Part shown: positions 1-14,275 of the stretch, piece by piece
Layout of the letters: the number at the start of each line of letters is the position of its first letter
Position numbering within the stretch: position 1 is the first letter of the stretch
NCBI RefSeq assembly: GCF_040802235.1
Contig: NC_133156.1
Span: 117,954,173 to 118,018,172, forward strand
Origin: Manis javanica
Taxonomy: Eukaryota > Chordata > Mammalia > Pholidota > Manidae
DNA length: 64,000 nucleotides
Direction of reading: 5' to 3'
Position numbers and translations under genes: made by a program
The notes under the pieces: generated by a model
The model's input: the letters and a program-made list of their open reading frames with translations, nothing else
The model's database searches: none
What the model was told of the DNA's origin: nothing

Positions 1-2019
1 TTCACCACTCCTTAATAAAAGTGGGCAATTTGATTGATCTATTTCTTCTCCTATTTTGTTATAAATAGCTGCAATGTGACCATATGAACATGGCTGTTTC
101 CCTCCATCTGCTTAAAAAAATATATGAATGGACATCAAAAATATTGTGTGTATATAGAAAATCGATCACTGACTTTGCAATGGTTCATCTGAAACAAAAT
201 CTGAGAATTTTAGGTGATGACAAGCTTAATATAAGCCAACATTGCAATAATTACTACTCTATTTCTACTATTACTACTACTACCATTGATAATAATATCA
301 ATAATACTTCATTCTAGTCAAGGCAGTATTATAAGATTACCCATTAAATAAACAACTTTACCTTAAGCACATGGGAATGATAAAATATTTGCATATATTT
401 TTTAAGTTATATTTGTATTTAAAATGATATTAACCAGATATTCATGAACCAGAAAAGGATTTAAGTTAGATTAGGACCACAGACCTGGTGAGTTCAGGAT
501 GGAACCAGAGCAAACTTCTAGATCAATCTCTAGGTGGCCAGTTAGAAACTATAATGTCACACACAGATCCCACAGTCCACCACTTGTCCTGCATAGACCC
601 AAACCTCCATACCTGTTCAGAGTGACTTCTGGTGGGCCTCCCTTCTGAGGAGAATGTAGAGGAGGACAAACTACAGCCCCTCTCACTGTGGTTGAGCGTG
701 GGGCCATAGCTGGTGCTTGCTGTCTCCCCCTCGGCTCCCCATTTCCACTTCCCTCACTTCAGCTATCCTCTGCAAGTTTAAGTGCTCATCTGGTAATTCC
801 TCCCACAGCCACATTCCTGAAAGGTCTGTGAGACTGCTGATCATGCCCTTGTCAGGACAGGCTGCTGCCCTTCTGCACTGACAGTTATAATCGGGTAAGG
901 AAGCAACCAAGTGGGCCCAGTCAGATCACTTGGATTCTACCCACATCCCTCCCTGCCTCCACTCAGAAGGGGCAGCCCTGCCTACTCTACCTTGGATGAA
1001 TCATTTGGGTCCCTAAAGTCTTACTCCACATGTACATTTCCCTCTTACGATGGACTTCTGTTGGGCCTTTCTGGCTCTAGATTTGGCAGGTCTGAGAGAA
1101 CCCAGATCAAAACAGGAAGCAAGGGAGGTGCAGTGCCTTGGAGCCCACGGTCAGGTCTCCCACCAGGACTCAGGACCACTCCCGGAGCTGCTTCTCAAAG
1201 AGTGTATAATTCTCCACACCAATGGCTTTGTCTTTCTCCAGAAATCCAGAGACCTGAGCTGGAATTCTTCCACTGGGGCTTTCTGTAAACTCTGTAGTTA
1301 ATCTTTTTTCACATCGGATACTTGAGTACCATAGTGTTGGTGGGACGATATGGCCCAAAGGGCAAGGGTGTTTGTGCAAAGCTGACAGCCTTCCATGTTA
1401 CTGATATTAAGCTAGAATGCACAATCCAAGCATTTCAGTTACTAAATATTGAAATATATCCATACAAGTTGGAAATCAATATTGCCCCAACCGTTCCCTG
1501 TGTTCTTCCTGAATTTGCCTCAGCTCCATCTCCACCCCTCACATTTCAGAAACTAGAGGAGTATGTCTGACACTGTCAGAAGGCTCCAGAACTCTACTCC
1601 AGCAAAATGACCAGACTCCCATCAGATAAATTAGCACTTAGGTCATACCAGTTAAATAGTTCTACTATTTCATGTCATTAATTTTTTTAATTATCACAAT
1701 GTCCATGTTATGGATATGCCATAACTTATTCAATTATCTCCTTATTATTGATAAATGGGGTTTTAAAAATATTGTTATTTGATAAATGTCACTGTAATGA
1801 ACATCTTTGTTTCACTGCTTATTTTTGAAATTATGATTAGTTCATGCAAGTATAAATACTGCTAAAGCCCTTGGTATATGCTGCCTAATCTTCATAATAC
1901 TTTTGAAATCTGGCATTGGGTTCATTTGAAAAGAAACCTGTAAAACAAAGGAAAGTCAAAGACCGAGAGGTCCTGAAAATACAAGAGCGCTCCAGAATGA
2001 GAGTTTTATAACAGTTAAA

Positions 2020-2170
2020 AAGCATAGGTACAGCACTTCAACATTTTCCAAGCATTTTCTCATTACACATTGTTTCATTTGATACTCAAAACACTTCTGT
2101 AGAAGTGGTAGGACAGATATGACCATTGGTAACTTGTCCAAAATCAGTCAGGAAATAATACAGCTGAGAC
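2020..2170 (-). repeat. MIR SINE fragment
   Basis: Contains tttgatactcaaaacacttc and ccaaaatcagtcaggaaata, MIR-type core and flank, diverged. Confidence 0.5.
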
Positions 2171-3294
2171 TAAAACAGGCCCTGAGAAGCCATGTGCATT
2201 CTCCTTATTTTACATCTTTCCATTTGATTTAGTTTGTACCTGCACACTAATTTATACTAATCATTTTTAAATTAGTGCTGCTGAAGTTTGATTCCCATGC
2301 TTGTGCTTAACTTTGATATTACCAAAAAGGCCACTAAAAGCTAGTTCTGACTTTAAGCAGATAGTGGCCATGCTCTCCTCAAAGTCAGGTAACTTCTATT
2401 TCAGACTCATAAATACACTCCAATTGCTGATGACTTTAGGCAAAATGTCACGTTTACTTTTTGTCTCTCATATAATGAAAGTGATTGTATCACTCCTACT
2501 CAGCTTGTAGGAAATAAAAACTACAGTGATCTAGGAAAGGCAAATACGCTAAGCAGGCATAATGATCTGAGTAGAGGGGATATTTGTGCCCAGAGTTATT
2601 TTTTGTACATTGAATGGAACTCTCATTTGGGCTCATTCTTCCATTCTGCCTCAACTACACAAACTGGCATCCCTTCACAGTCAGAACTTATGTTCTTTAG
2701 CACTGAAAGTATTCTTCTAGAAACGGATATATTTTTTGCTTGTATGTTTGAGAATTTGATCCAGCCCTTGACAATTCTGCTTTGAGAATGAATTTGTTTC
2801 CATCCAGTTCTGTAATGTCAATTTGGCTTCAAACATATCACTTCATGCACTCTCAGCGTGCAGCATCTCTCTGTTATTTTAGACTTCAATCCGTGGCAAG
2901 CTCAGGGAACACTGTGATGTGTCTGTAATTCATGTTTATTTTTAGAATTATATGACTTTCATTAGAAATCACAAATCTATCTTCACCCAGTTTAGACTCG
3001 TGTTCTGACAAAAATGTTCATGCCAGGACAGTTTCAATGAGCAGACTTTGAGAAATAATTGAGGGAACTATTCCTAGGGAGGTATGATGGTGGTGGAATG
3101 TGTTCATCTGAATGTGTTCATTATATGATTACAGGAGTCCTTCTAGATGTTTGATTCATGCCACCAAACCACATCAGGTGAGGGTTTCTTTAAAGATAGA
3201 GATTGTAAATTGGTCTGATAAATGAACCACAGTCCCACAAAGCAAAATGAAAAAATATGTGAAAGAAAGGTTTGACGAGGGAGGGACTAGCACT

Positions 3295-3430
3295 CATAAG
3301 TGCTCCCCAGATTTCAAGCATTTCCTGCAACAAAAGTAGGAATAGTTACTATCCCCATTTTAGAGTTGAAAATACTGAACAAATAAAGAGCAGAGTCAAC
3401 ATAGGAATCTAAGTCTGTTTAGATTTCAAA
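3295..3430 (-). repeat. MIR SINE fragment
   Basis: Contains tatccccattttagagttga and the following gagcagagtc stretch typical of MIR. Confidence 0.5.
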
Positions 3431-3559
3431 ACCACTGATTCTTCCAGCCTTTCCAAAACGCACATTTTGAATCAGAGCGTGATCTAGCTCTTAGTGGTTG
3501 ATTTCATTAATGCTTATAATTCTTCACTGCTTCCTGTATACACACTCTTTGACATGTAG

Positions 3560-4045
3560 CTCCCAGTTCTTTACTAATTCCTGCAGATAAGCCCTTTGCC
3601 ATGTAATTTACAGGCACCCTCACTGTAGGCAGAGTAATGCCCATATGACAAGACTGGTCTCGGCTATGCAACTTGGCTTTGGCTAATGAGATTTTGTTAG
3701 ACATAAAGCAAGCAGGGTTTTGAAAGTATTAGCATGATTGGGCTTGCCCTCTTGCACCTCCACCAGCATCATGAGAAAGACTCAGTGGTCTGGAGGGTGG
3801 GGGGCACTGATGAGAAACACATGAACCAAATCCACACAGCCCAGATCAGCTGAAGCCGGCAAGTTGTGGACATATGAGTGAATGTAGCCAAGACTAGCAG
3901 AACCATTCAGTCATGCCCTGCCTAATTCAGCTCCTCTCAGTCAAAGTCCAGACTTGGAAAATAAATCCTGTGGCTTCAAATCACCGAGCACTGGAATGAT
4001 TTGTTTCACAACAGTTTTGTGGCCATAGCTGAAGCTGACTAATCT
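3560..4045 (+). mobile_element. LTR-like or related old repeat
   Basis: Contains ggctttggctaatgagattt, gattgggcttgccctcttgc and, near the end, a degenerate caccgagca...gatttgtttcacaac tail typical of old mammalian LTR remnants. Family uncertain. Confidence 0.45.
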
Positions 4046-5269
4046 ACCACCCAACATGGTGCAGAAATTGGGTTGTGTTTATATTTTCAATCCTACAGGT
4101 TACAAAATGACAAAAGATTGAATATTGCTTCTCTGCACAGTGAAGGAGAAACTTTCAGTCAAATAATTAATCCTAGAAGTGTTCCGAAAAAGTTTTAGAA
4201 ATATTGAAATGTCAGCCACACTGCACAGCTAAGCAATTGTGAAATAATAAGTCCCAAGGTCAACAGCTGTTTGACTTCACAGAATGTAATCACAGTCCGG
4301 GGACAAAGGTGCCATGCTTTTAACAGACACTGGCCAGCTGTAACTCTAAAAGAAGGGGGTATGTAATCATACTCTAAAATAACTGGTAGGGAAAACTTGA
4401 CTAGTTTTTATCTTTTATTCCAACAGTTTCATATAGAGTCTCTTTTCCCCCAAAGAACTTACTAATTCTCATTTATGTAAGAGAAAAAAAATGACAATGT
4501 GAAGATAAACAAGTTAGTTTTAAGCGTTGTCTTCCCATGTGTTTATTACTGCCCTTGTACTAACACTCAGGGCATCTGGTTAGCATCTTCTGTCCTCTTG
4601 TCAGAATCAGACTTTTTTGTTATATACAGAAGTTTTACCCATGTTTTGAGATTCAGCTTCAATTTTTGCTCTTTAATAAAGAGTTCCATAAACAGTTCTC
4701 TCTATCCTAAAGACTTTCCACTAGTCAAAAATGATCTCTGTCCCACATTCATCCCCTGGCAATTTCTTTGTACTTTTTAAAAATGGCCTCTTAACACTTT
4801 CCAGTTGAGGGTTGAGGTATTTCGTGCATTTTGACCCATCTGCTATACAACAGGCCATAAACCAAACTGTTTCCAGAAGCCAGAAGGGTAATGATGAGCA
4901 AACAGGGCTGACAAATGGCAATCATGAATGGTGGAAACTCTGGCCAGCTGAAAATGCATATATCCCTCTGAAGGGAGAAAGCTGCACTCAGGCCCACCTA
5001 ATTTTTCCCACAGGGGATTATAGGCTCAAAGGTGATACATTTTCCAGTTTTCAAGATTTTTATGTAAAATTTCCCAACTTATTGTAAAAATCCCCATTTT
5101 TAAAGGTTGTTGTGGTAGAGATTTCATTACTGTTCTGAAGGACACACGCACTGCCCTCAGGCAGAGTACAGTTCCCCGCTCCCCTGAGGAAGGGCTTGGC
5201 TATGGGATAATTGCCCCCATGAATGACCATTGTGCTCCCTGTCTAAGCAGAGCTTTAAACATGCCACTG

Positions 5270-5430
5270 TAGCGTCGGATCCCCAAAGGAGAGACCCACG
5301 GAGCAGACCCCAGGCCTGACCTGCAGCCTGAAGCCGAGACACCCAGCGGACCTGCAGACCCGTGAGCAAGGAAAACAGATGTTTGCTGTTGCGTGCCACT
5401 GACATTTCTGGGATTATATTTTACATAGCA
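5270..5430 (+). mobile_element. LTR-like remnant, 3' part
   Basis: Shows gacccacggagcagacccc, a cctgcagcctgaagccgaga stretch and the tail gtgagcaaggaaaacagatg, as in the 3' part of the element type at 3560-4045. Family uncertain. Confidence 0.4.
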
Positions 5431-7827
5431 TGATTGTATCTGCAATCTGATGAAAACATTTGGCCATAAGTTTAAAGAAAAAAAGTGAAGCACAAAACAT
5501 TCTGGTAACCAAGTTTGACTCAAAGTCTATAAAATTCAACCTCCATTGTTGGAAGTTTCATGAGAGGCATTCATTGTGAGTGTATGTCCATTTAATTACC
5601 TATCCCCCAACATTGCTACATCTAATATCACCACCACAGAGTATAAAAAAACTAATTTTTTACTTGTTAATAATCTGCCACTTCACATCAAATCTTTATA
5701 AAAATAGCCACTTCTTGTCCAGAGTCAGATTATGGGGAGGTCAATCTATAAAAGATGCTGAGTCATCCCTGGAATAAACTAACTCATGTTTCCACATGCC
5801 ATTTCATACATAAATCCTACAAAAGTAGATAAGACCCTCGAAGGGAAATTTGAAAACACTCCTTCTAGCACTGACAATTTGATTGAGTGTTCTGAGACAG
5901 GAGCAGCCTCATTGAACAACAAGTCGGCAATTCAAAGTTAGATGCTATCCTAAACCTGGATAATTAATGACGTTATGCAGAGAGACATTCACTTCTCTCA
6001 GTACAGGTTCTGTTTGGCTGTCCTGATTGGTATACACTCAGTGCTGTCTGTGACAGGCTTTTCTACAATGCCTTTCTGCCATCCCATGGTGATAGCCTTA
6101 CCTTCTAGCAAAACTTTATGACTCAGCACTACCCATATTCCAGCTCCTGGGCAGGAGAAAGAAAACAAGAGGTCAGCCTCCTTCCCTTCTGAAGGCCTAA
6201 CCCAGAAGTGGTACCTGGCACCTCTGCTCACTTCCTATTGGCTAGAATCTTGTCACATGATTCCTTGGTGGCAAGGAATACTGGGAAATACTGTCTTTAT
6301 TGACATATTGCTACCCAGGTAAAGCTCCAATTACTATAGAAGAAGGGGACAATAGATATTTAAGAGATAAATAACAGTGCCTGTACTATGGTGATGAAGA
6401 AGAAACATTTTGACAAGTTTTTCAACATTGATTCTGCTTTGGTCAGTCCATGTGAATTTATAAATGAATCTGTTTCTATGTACACATCTTTAATAAAAAA
6501 CTCTTTTCCCCCTACTTCCACTAAGTAAATATTGAAGAAAGATGTTTAAAGAAATAAATTTTTAAGAAGACTATAAATTTAGACTGCCTAAAATGGCCAG
6601 AAGGTTTGAACTAGCCCCGTCCTTGCTTACCACATGATTAATACTGGGTAACCTTCATTTTGAAATGAAAAAGGGTGATTTGTATGAGTGATACTCAGGC
6701 AGATGACCTGTGTTTATTCATTAAGGGGTTAGCAGTTATCTACTTATTAAAGGACACCATGGGAAGGCCCTTTGCCAGGCACAGAGGATACAAATGGATA
6801 ACAAATCACACATGGTCCTTGTCTTCATGGAGAGAAGACAGACATCACTCACATAATCACACAAAGAGAAGCATGATTACAAATGGATGTAAGTGCAATT
6901 AAAGTTGATACAGTGTGCAGGGAAGTATCAAGGCAATGGGGATATGGAGACAAACAAGCCTTTAGGGCTCACGAAAAGCTTTTCCTTTCACACTCAAGCA
7001 CCAACTCTAGCTCTTTGTGTATCTTTTGTTTTGAGGGGAGACCTAGAAGATTCCCAAAAACTATGCTGCCCAGAAACTTTAGTAGTTTAGTAGTTTATTA
7101 ACTTCCAGGCACCACAGTTATGCCTCATGGAAGTGCTCTATTGATACAGCAATTAATTTGTAATCTAGTCTCTAGTTTTCTACCAAAAAAGCTGAGTAGT
7201 CTCTATAAATAATAGAAAACAGCTCAGGGATGTGTTTATCCCAAACCATACTCTCTGCTTCTCTCGTGGAAGTCTTGTGGAGCTGCCAAAATTATAATCG
7301 ACCTCATTTAAAACATCCCAACAGTCAATGCTCAGCAGAAATTGAGGAGGATGCTGGGAAATTGCCATTGCTGTGCCCAGGTGCTGGGCCTAAGTGAAAG
7401 GAGCAGGCTTTCCCTGACAGTAAAGTAAGGTGCAAAATACAGCAGCACCTCTGGATTATTTATTATCCAGTATTTTTTAGAGAACTCTATTTTTAGAGTT
7501 TTTCACTATATACTAAAACTTTCCCTATCTTATTACTGATATCTTATGACTATTGCTCTTACAAAAGCCCACTCAGTAGCCCCTGCCTTGTGGGCTAGTT
7601 GCCCCCTCTCTGCACTCTGCCTGCTCCTTTACACCCAGATGCCCCAGGATGACACTCATTCAACTCTCACCTATGCCTTTAAGCCCCCACAGTGCCCTGA
7701 TCCTGTTCTTTTCCTCTGTAGTCAGCAAACTAACAGAATTTTTAAACACTCAATAATTCCAGTTTCCAACACACATGCAGCACCTGTCAGTTTCAATAAG
7801 GAAAATGGAAAAAGAGATTATTCCTGA

Positions 7828-7965
7828 AGTCAGGAGACATGAGCAGGTTGCCAAGTCTGTGGAAGCCTTGGTCTCCTCAATAGTAAAATGTAGATAAGAA
7901 TGGCTGCCCTCCTTTACTCTGTAGTGCTTTGATGAGGTGAAGTATATGAAAGCATTTTGAAGATG
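7828..7965 (+). repeat. MIR SINE fragment
   Basis: Contains cttggtctcctcaatagtaa and the downstream gatgaggtgaagtatatgaa, MIR-like. It ends in a 25-bp-offset local duplication. Confidence 0.5.
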
Positions 7966-8524
7966 ACAAGATGAAAGCATTTTGAAGATGAATATAAGCC
8001 AAAAGCAAGAGAATGAGATGTCTCCTGAACACACTGGATGTGGGATATTTTAATGACCCTGAAAATCTTTCTGTCTTTATAACTTCACCCCTCCCTCAAA
8101 TCTCGGTATAACCCAGCTTCTCATGGTACCTGATAGTTACACTCTTACCACTGTTCTTTGAAATTGGGTCCTGGGTCTCCAGAAGTCCCTCTGAAAATAC
8201 CACATCCACCCAGGAGTGTGTGTTAACAACTGAACCTCCAGGACAGGCACAGAGAGAACCTTATCAAATCATTCCATTTTATTCTTGCCAAATGGATGGC
8301 ATACCTTAATGAATGGGGTACAAGATGAGTAAATTTGGACTGAATACAGAAAATTCTAATTTGGCTGAGCTACTTATGTACTTGGGTAGGATACAAGGAG
8401 GATAGAAATTAAGGTCTCAAAGGGAAATGTGGAGGCAAGTACTATAGAGAAATTTCATCTAATTAGCCACTCAACTCGAATCTAGATGATAAGTACCAAG
8501 TTTGGTCGTGAACATTAATTCTCT

Positions 8525-8700
8525 TTCTTTACAGCTCTCTTTCATCACATTTCCTGTGAGCCTTTGTTTCCTTGCTTGTGAAATGAGAATGGTAATGCTC
8601 ATCTGATAGTCTTCTTGGAGGAGTAGAAACTAAAATAATGAAAAGTACTAAGATACAGTGTCTGAAATAGAGTATGTGCTCAATAAATTCTACTTTCTCC
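8525..8700 (+). repeat. MIR SINE fragment
   Basis: Contains gtttccttgcttgtgaaatg and gtatgtgctcaataaattc, the usual MIR 3' half. Confidence 0.65.
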
Positions 8701-9789
8701 CCTTGAACTATCTGTGAAATTTTATTGTATGAAGTTTTTCTTGGGAGCACAGAAAGAATTGGTATGAAGAGGAAGAAACAATGTTTAAATTCTCCTTGTT
8801 GGGATCTTTACTCCCATTTTTGGGAACTGCAAGACCTAGAAAGTTCACATGTAGTAAGGGAAAAACAAATCAGAGGCAAGAGACCCTAAAAGTTCTGTGG
8901 GGATATTCAAAGCTCAGAAGGCGATAAGGCATGTAAGCATGAAAGAACACCGAACTTTCGGGGCTATGCTTCAAGGAAGAAGTGGATGTAGATAATGGTC
9001 CAACTGCTGGTGGAAGGTTTGGGGTTATGAAGTAGAAGGGACAAAGCAGGATGATGCATTTCAGTATTCTGAGGGAAACTGCACCTGTGGTCCTGAGCCA
9101 GCCCTCCGTGTTTAAGAAATGTGAAGGGACGAGGAAGATGCAAAACAAAACAGGCACTGCAGAGAAAAAAAGTCCTAATTTCAAAAAGGAGAGAAAAGTA
9201 GGTCCTGCAAACTATAATTTGAGGCCTCCAAAAGTGTTCAGTAAAATCGGTAAAGATATAATTATTAAGCTCTTGGAAAAGAAAGACATGATAGCCAAGA
9301 ATCTGAGCATCCTTCTGCAATTCTCTGAACATCCTTTACTGATGTGATCCTTAGATACATTAGGAGTGCCATACAGGGCCTGTTATTTCAATTGAGCATT
9401 CCACAAAAACTCTCACAACTGTGTAGTAAAGAGAGAGAACTATACGATAAATACAGGGAGGAAATTTTGTAGACTTACTGAACATCAAACCTCAAATAGC
9501 TGGTTCATCAAAGTCAATAAGGACAGAATAATCTAGACTCCAACTATAGCTTTCAATTCCCATTTTTTTTCCTTGCCTCCGTCTGCCCCTTCCACACAAG
9601 CTGACTCTAAATTCTCCCCATAGGCAGCCTCAAACCAGTCCCCTTTGCCAAGCCAATCTTGACAGAGTAGAATGTACAACAAAAACCTCCCTGACCCAGA
9701 ATAGGAGAGTTTGGGATTGAGAATTCTAGTGGTACTCCCTGGAGCTCAGTTACCTAGTCACAATTTCTGGGGAAAGAAAATTGTATCAC

Positions 9790-10160
9790 TGTTTACCTTA
9801 GTTCAGGCTGCTATCACAAAGTACAATACACTGACTGGGAGGCTTATATGCAAAAGAAATTTGTTTCTCATTGTCCCGGAGGTTGGTAAGTCTGAGATCA
9901 AGGTGGCAGCATGGCCGGCTTCTGGCGAGGCCTCACTTCCAGGTTGCAAACCGCCACCTTCTGGTTGTATCATCACATGGTAGAGAGAGGGAGAGAGGGC
10001 TCTCTGGGGTCTCTTTTATAAAGGCTCTAACCCGTTCACAAGGGCCCTACCCTCATAATCTAATTACCTTGCAAGGCTCCTACTTCTTAATACCATTGTT
10101 GTAGGGGTTAGGAGTTAAACATAAATTTGGGGGGAACTAAGATTCAGTTCATAATGCTGA
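9790..10160 (-). mobile_element. Solitary LTR remnant, MaLR-like
   Basis: Contains caggctgctatcacaaagta, actgggaggcttatatgc, ggaggttggtaagtctgaga and ggggttaggagttaaacata. This series is common to inverted MaLR (MLT/MST-type) LTRs. The subfamily assignment is not certain, and no internal retroviral sequence is seen. Confidence 0.5.
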
Positions 10161-10879
10161 CACTCCCATCCTTCAAGATCTTCAAAGCCAGGTGAACCTG
10201 GATCTGATGAATCAGGAACAAATCTTGGGCACCTAGGTAGCAATCCCCCAGTTGCTGTGTTGGACCATCATCTTCCCCACACAGATTATTTTGGCTCACC
10301 TGTAGATCTGTGTGATTCTAAGAGTTTGTTGTAAAGACAAACAAAGGGGACCAACTGCTTATGGGGAGAATTTAGAGAGTCAGTTTCTGTAGATGAGGCC
10401 AGACAAGGGCAAGGACAACAAACAGGAACTGAAACCTACAGCTGGAGCCTGGGAGCTTCTGCTCCTGTCTATGTGATCCTCCTACTCTCCTCCGTTCCTT
10501 GTAGTGACTGAGTTCTGCACATTAGGTTGGGGTGTAGGAGAGCACCAGCTCCTGCTGTGCTTCTCTCTGGGACAGTCCCTGGTCCTCACACACCCGCCTC
10601 TCCTACCAGCCAGCCAGGCTCTTTCTCCCCATGCCATCCTTAGCTATGACTTGTTCTGTATTTGTCAGCCACATGAAATCTGAGGATCCAGAACTCTGTC
10701 CTTAAGTAAGAATATAAGCTTATTTTCTTAGTTTCTCAAAAAATATTTATCCTTCATCTCAATAAACATGTCTCTGGTCCCCTGATATTCTCTCCCTACT
10801 GGCTGGCCCAGTGCTACCAATTCCTAAGTATTCCTATACCTGAGACCATCCAATTTACAGCCTTTATTCAAAAATATTT

Positions 10880-11000
10880 ATTTTTTAAATTTATTCATTC
10901 AACAAATATTTGAACACCTGGTATACGCCTAGCACTATTTTAGGAACTAGGAACAGAGAATAAAATAAAACAAGTAAAATTCCCTGTCCTCATTTAAAAT
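10880..11000 (-). mobile_element. LINE-2 3'-end fragment, inverted
   Basis: Reads attcattcaacaaatatttg, then a cacctggtatacgcctagca variant of the L2 tail complement, then a ccctgtcctcattt stretch. Confidence 0.65.
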
Positions 11001-11243
11001 AGATTTCATTGAAATTTTTTCTGAAAACTAAGAGGTACAGTCAATATGTTAGAAGAAAAAACAATCAAACTAGAATGATAAGCAAAATAAATAAGACTAA
11101 ATTTAGAAGAGTAATACATTTTTCAATTGGCTTTAAAAACTCTTTCGTTCAATATAAACTGAGAAAGATCTGGCATGCCGGCAGTTCAAGTGAAGGAGAT
11201 CTGTGAGATAATTAGAGCATAGAAACCCCATGTGATAGAGCTG

Positions 11244-11353
11244 GGAAGGAAGGAAGGAGGGGGGGAGGGAGGGAGGGAGGGAGGGGGGAGGGAGGGAAGG
11301 AAGGAAGGAAGGAAGGAAGGAAGGAAGGAAGGAAGGAAGGAAGGAAGGAAGGA
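11244..11353. repeat. (GGGA)n/(GGAA)n purine microsatellite
   Basis: About 110 bp of pure-purine sequence on this strand: GGGAG repeats followed by perfect GGAA tetranucleotides. Long GGAA arrays can act as ETS-factor sites in some contexts, but nothing here shows use. Confidence 0.95.
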
Positions 11354-11744
11354 TCTATGATCAGTTATCAAAAATACAGAGAGGCTTTTAAACACTTCTA
11401 AATATTTGGAGGAAAATAAGAAAGATGATAAGAGATCTGGAAATCATCTATTGGAGGAACTATTAAGAGATCACTTAGAGACTTTTTGCCAGAAATGAGA
11501 AAATCTGCAAGGTGTAGGATGGTTCTGGAAATATTTCCAAATATTTGAAATACTATCATATGAAAGGAAGAAGAGAATTTTCCTGTTACAAACGACAGCA
11601 CTACTGCCAAATATAGGCTTTCCAAAAGCCAAAGAAATTGGCTCACAAGGCTGGCCTTTCTAATAATTAGAATTTTGTCAAAATAGAATGTTCTGACTCT
11701 GCAAAAGTAGTAGAGTCGCTGTCCCTGGGAGTTTTCCCGCAGAA

Positions 11745-12030
11745 GCCGATTGCCACCTACTAAGAAGAGGAAGGGGAGCGAGGAGGAGGGCCGGGGAGTC
11801 CGCAGTGGACATAGTTATCCTGGGGGACCATCTACCGTCCCCTCCAGTATTACTATTCTTTCATTCATCCACTCTACTCCACCACATACCAGAGGAAAGA
11901 GAGAAAAATATTCAGACCAGCCTGACGATCCTTCTGCCGCGGAGCAGGCTGTACCTAGCAACAGGGCAGTCAGCATGAATTGAGACACAACAGTCCTTGT
12001 AAAAATTACTAATTCAGTCCCTTAAATAAA
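11745..12030 (+). pseudogene. Possible retrocopy fragment, parent unknown
   Basis: A GC-richer island, including ccgcagaagccg and gaggagggccggggagtccg, sits in AT-rich surroundings. It carries a 77-codon frame without an ATG start: PPTKKRKGSEEEGRG, then a charged middle and the end AVSMN-stop. The sequence after it resembles a 3' UTR. The basic KKRK motif could be a nuclear signal. I do not recognise the parent, and no poly(A) tail is evident. Confidence 0.25.
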
Positions 12031-12774
12031 ACTGTCCAAGTTTAGATGTGCACATGGCACTCATTTAATAAATCTTAAAATGACACCTCTTGACAGGCAA
12101 AGGAAATATTTAAGTGCCAACTTCAGAACCACAAATCTGTCTAAATACTGTAACTTGTGAATGAGATACTTTGCCAACTTATAATGCAGATAAGATATAC
12201 ATATGCACACATATGCACATTTTTAAAGTATTCCTTCTTATACTGTTTGTCTTTGTAAGACAAGTCTTTATAGCTGAGGTTGTATAGTATTGCTGTCTTT
12301 AAGCTCATTTTCTCTTCTTTTCCTTCATATTGTTTTTTCTACTACAGCAATGTTATATAAACAGGAGGAATTTTAATTACTCATGTGTTAAGTCACAGAA
12401 AGTAGTAGTAGATTTTGCTTCATGTTAACCTTAAAAAACCATATGCAATATTGTGGTGTGTAAAAATGTGTTTCTCACATATATTCAGGCTTAATCCATG
12501 GTTCTGAGCTCACAGCTCCCAGAACACTTGGAATTTCCTAAATGTTGAGAGTGAGAAAGGTGTCTTTTGTTATGTTAATGAGGTGGGTTTTGTAAACCGA
12601 CGAGATTGGGGCTGCTGCCAGTGGAGGCAACAGGAGATGAGCATCAGCGGGCTGGAACCTTCCATCCCATGCCAGCACCTCTGGGGAGTGAAGAAGGGCT
12701 GGAGATTGAGTTCAGTCCCCAGTGCTCAAACGTTTATTCTTTCATTGTTATTATTTACTACATGCAGAAAAAGA

Positions 12775-12890
12775 TAAGGGAAAGTAAGAGAAACAGGAAA
12801 GAGCAGAGACCAGAGAACAGGAAAGGAGAAAAGAAGAGAAGACAAGAGAGGGAAGAAAGATGAAAGAAGGAAGAGAAAAGAGAAAGTGCA
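12775..12890. repeat. GA-rich low-complexity tract
   Basis: About 115 bp dominated by A and G with GAAA and AGAG units. Confidence 0.8.
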
Positions 12891-14064
12891 AATGGAAGGC
12901 TACTGACAGAGGCATATCTGCCTCTATACGGAATTACCATCTAAGATTTCTTGCCGTTCTATATACTAGAGGATAAAGATTAGGCTTCTGTCTTCAAAGC
13001 GACTTTTAAAAAAAAGAAGAAAGCAGAGCCTGTTATCATTTTAACATATTTTCCTAAGCCTAACACTTATTTAAAGAATAAAGGGATTTGTGACAAAGTT
13101 TAAAGGAAGTAGACTCTACAATTAAACCACAGACACTTAAATTTTTGTACTTTTTGATATTTCCCCATATACTTTGCCTTCACTGCCTTATTAATAACAT
13201 TGCTTTCTGACACCACCTCATTTGGGAATTTAGTACTCCTGGGATTGCGTCGTGTCATTTGACAAGTTACATTGAAATGGGACAGTTACCATACATCCAG
13301 GGAGACTCCTTAGTTCTTTAGCAAGTTGAATCTAAGCTCCCTTGCAAACAAATATCCAGAAATAGTACTTCATTAGTAAGCGCATACCATCCTATTAGCT
13401 GTGAAAATCAATGTTTAGCATATTCCTGGGACTTCAGAGAAATCGAACCCAGTGTAAAAAGGAAAGTAGGAAATAATGGGAAAATGCAACAAGCAGGCCT
13501 AGGAAAATGGAATAAAATGACAGCAAACTTTCTGTTTTGAGGTGTGACTTTTTAAAAATCTCTCTGCAATATTGCTTTATGAAAACACAGATCAATAAGT
13601 GAATTTGCTTTAACTGAAAGAATATTTAGCAAAAGATGTGTTTCGATTGTCCTGATGAATAAATTACAAAGTCAATATAAATCAGTGATCTCCTAACTTC
13701 TCTATGAAATCAAGGAAATCTTTATATACAGACATTCAGAAAGATCATTTGCCACCATTCACAAAAAGAGTAAGAAATTAATTGTAACAATGGCCTAAAT
13801 GGCTGTCTTTTTTATTATTGATTCTATTGCAAGTTGTTCTTTAAGAATCTAAGAGCATAAAATTTGCAACATTTCTATTCCCAGCAAGACAATAATAAGA
13901 GTTTCCAGCTGCCTCTCCTCACGGCAGTACCCCTGATGCACCAGTCTTCTGTCTGTCCTCCAGCGGGTGCCCGAGGTCCTGGTGCTGGAGTTGAGCAGTC
14001 GCTCTTCTTGCCCAACCACAAAGGAACCGCCTTCAAGTACCTTAAATTTTCGATTATCCTCTAA

Positions 14065-14275
14065 TAGGTGCTGGGCAAGGGTCATAGCCAGTGCCTCTTT
14101 AGTGAACCTGAGAATCACTAAGAATCGCTCATTAAAAATACATATTTCTGCCCCTCATTCCAATTGACTGGATTTGAGGTGGGTCTGGGATGGACATTTG
14201 AAATAAGGACATCAGGTGATTCCAGTTACAAGGTGCCTGGTGACACACTTTGGGAAACAGTGATGCTGACACCTT
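14065..14275 (-). mobile_element. MER5A-like hAT remnant
   Basis: Contains cctctttagtgaacctgaga, tgactggatttgaggtgggt and gacacactttgggaaacagt, a non-autonomous hAT (MER5-type) pattern, diverged. Confidence 0.5.

Noticed and set aside
11186..11395. Minus-strand frame of repeated Pro-Ser-Phe-Leu units
   Set aside because: It is translation of the GGAA/GGGA microsatellite.
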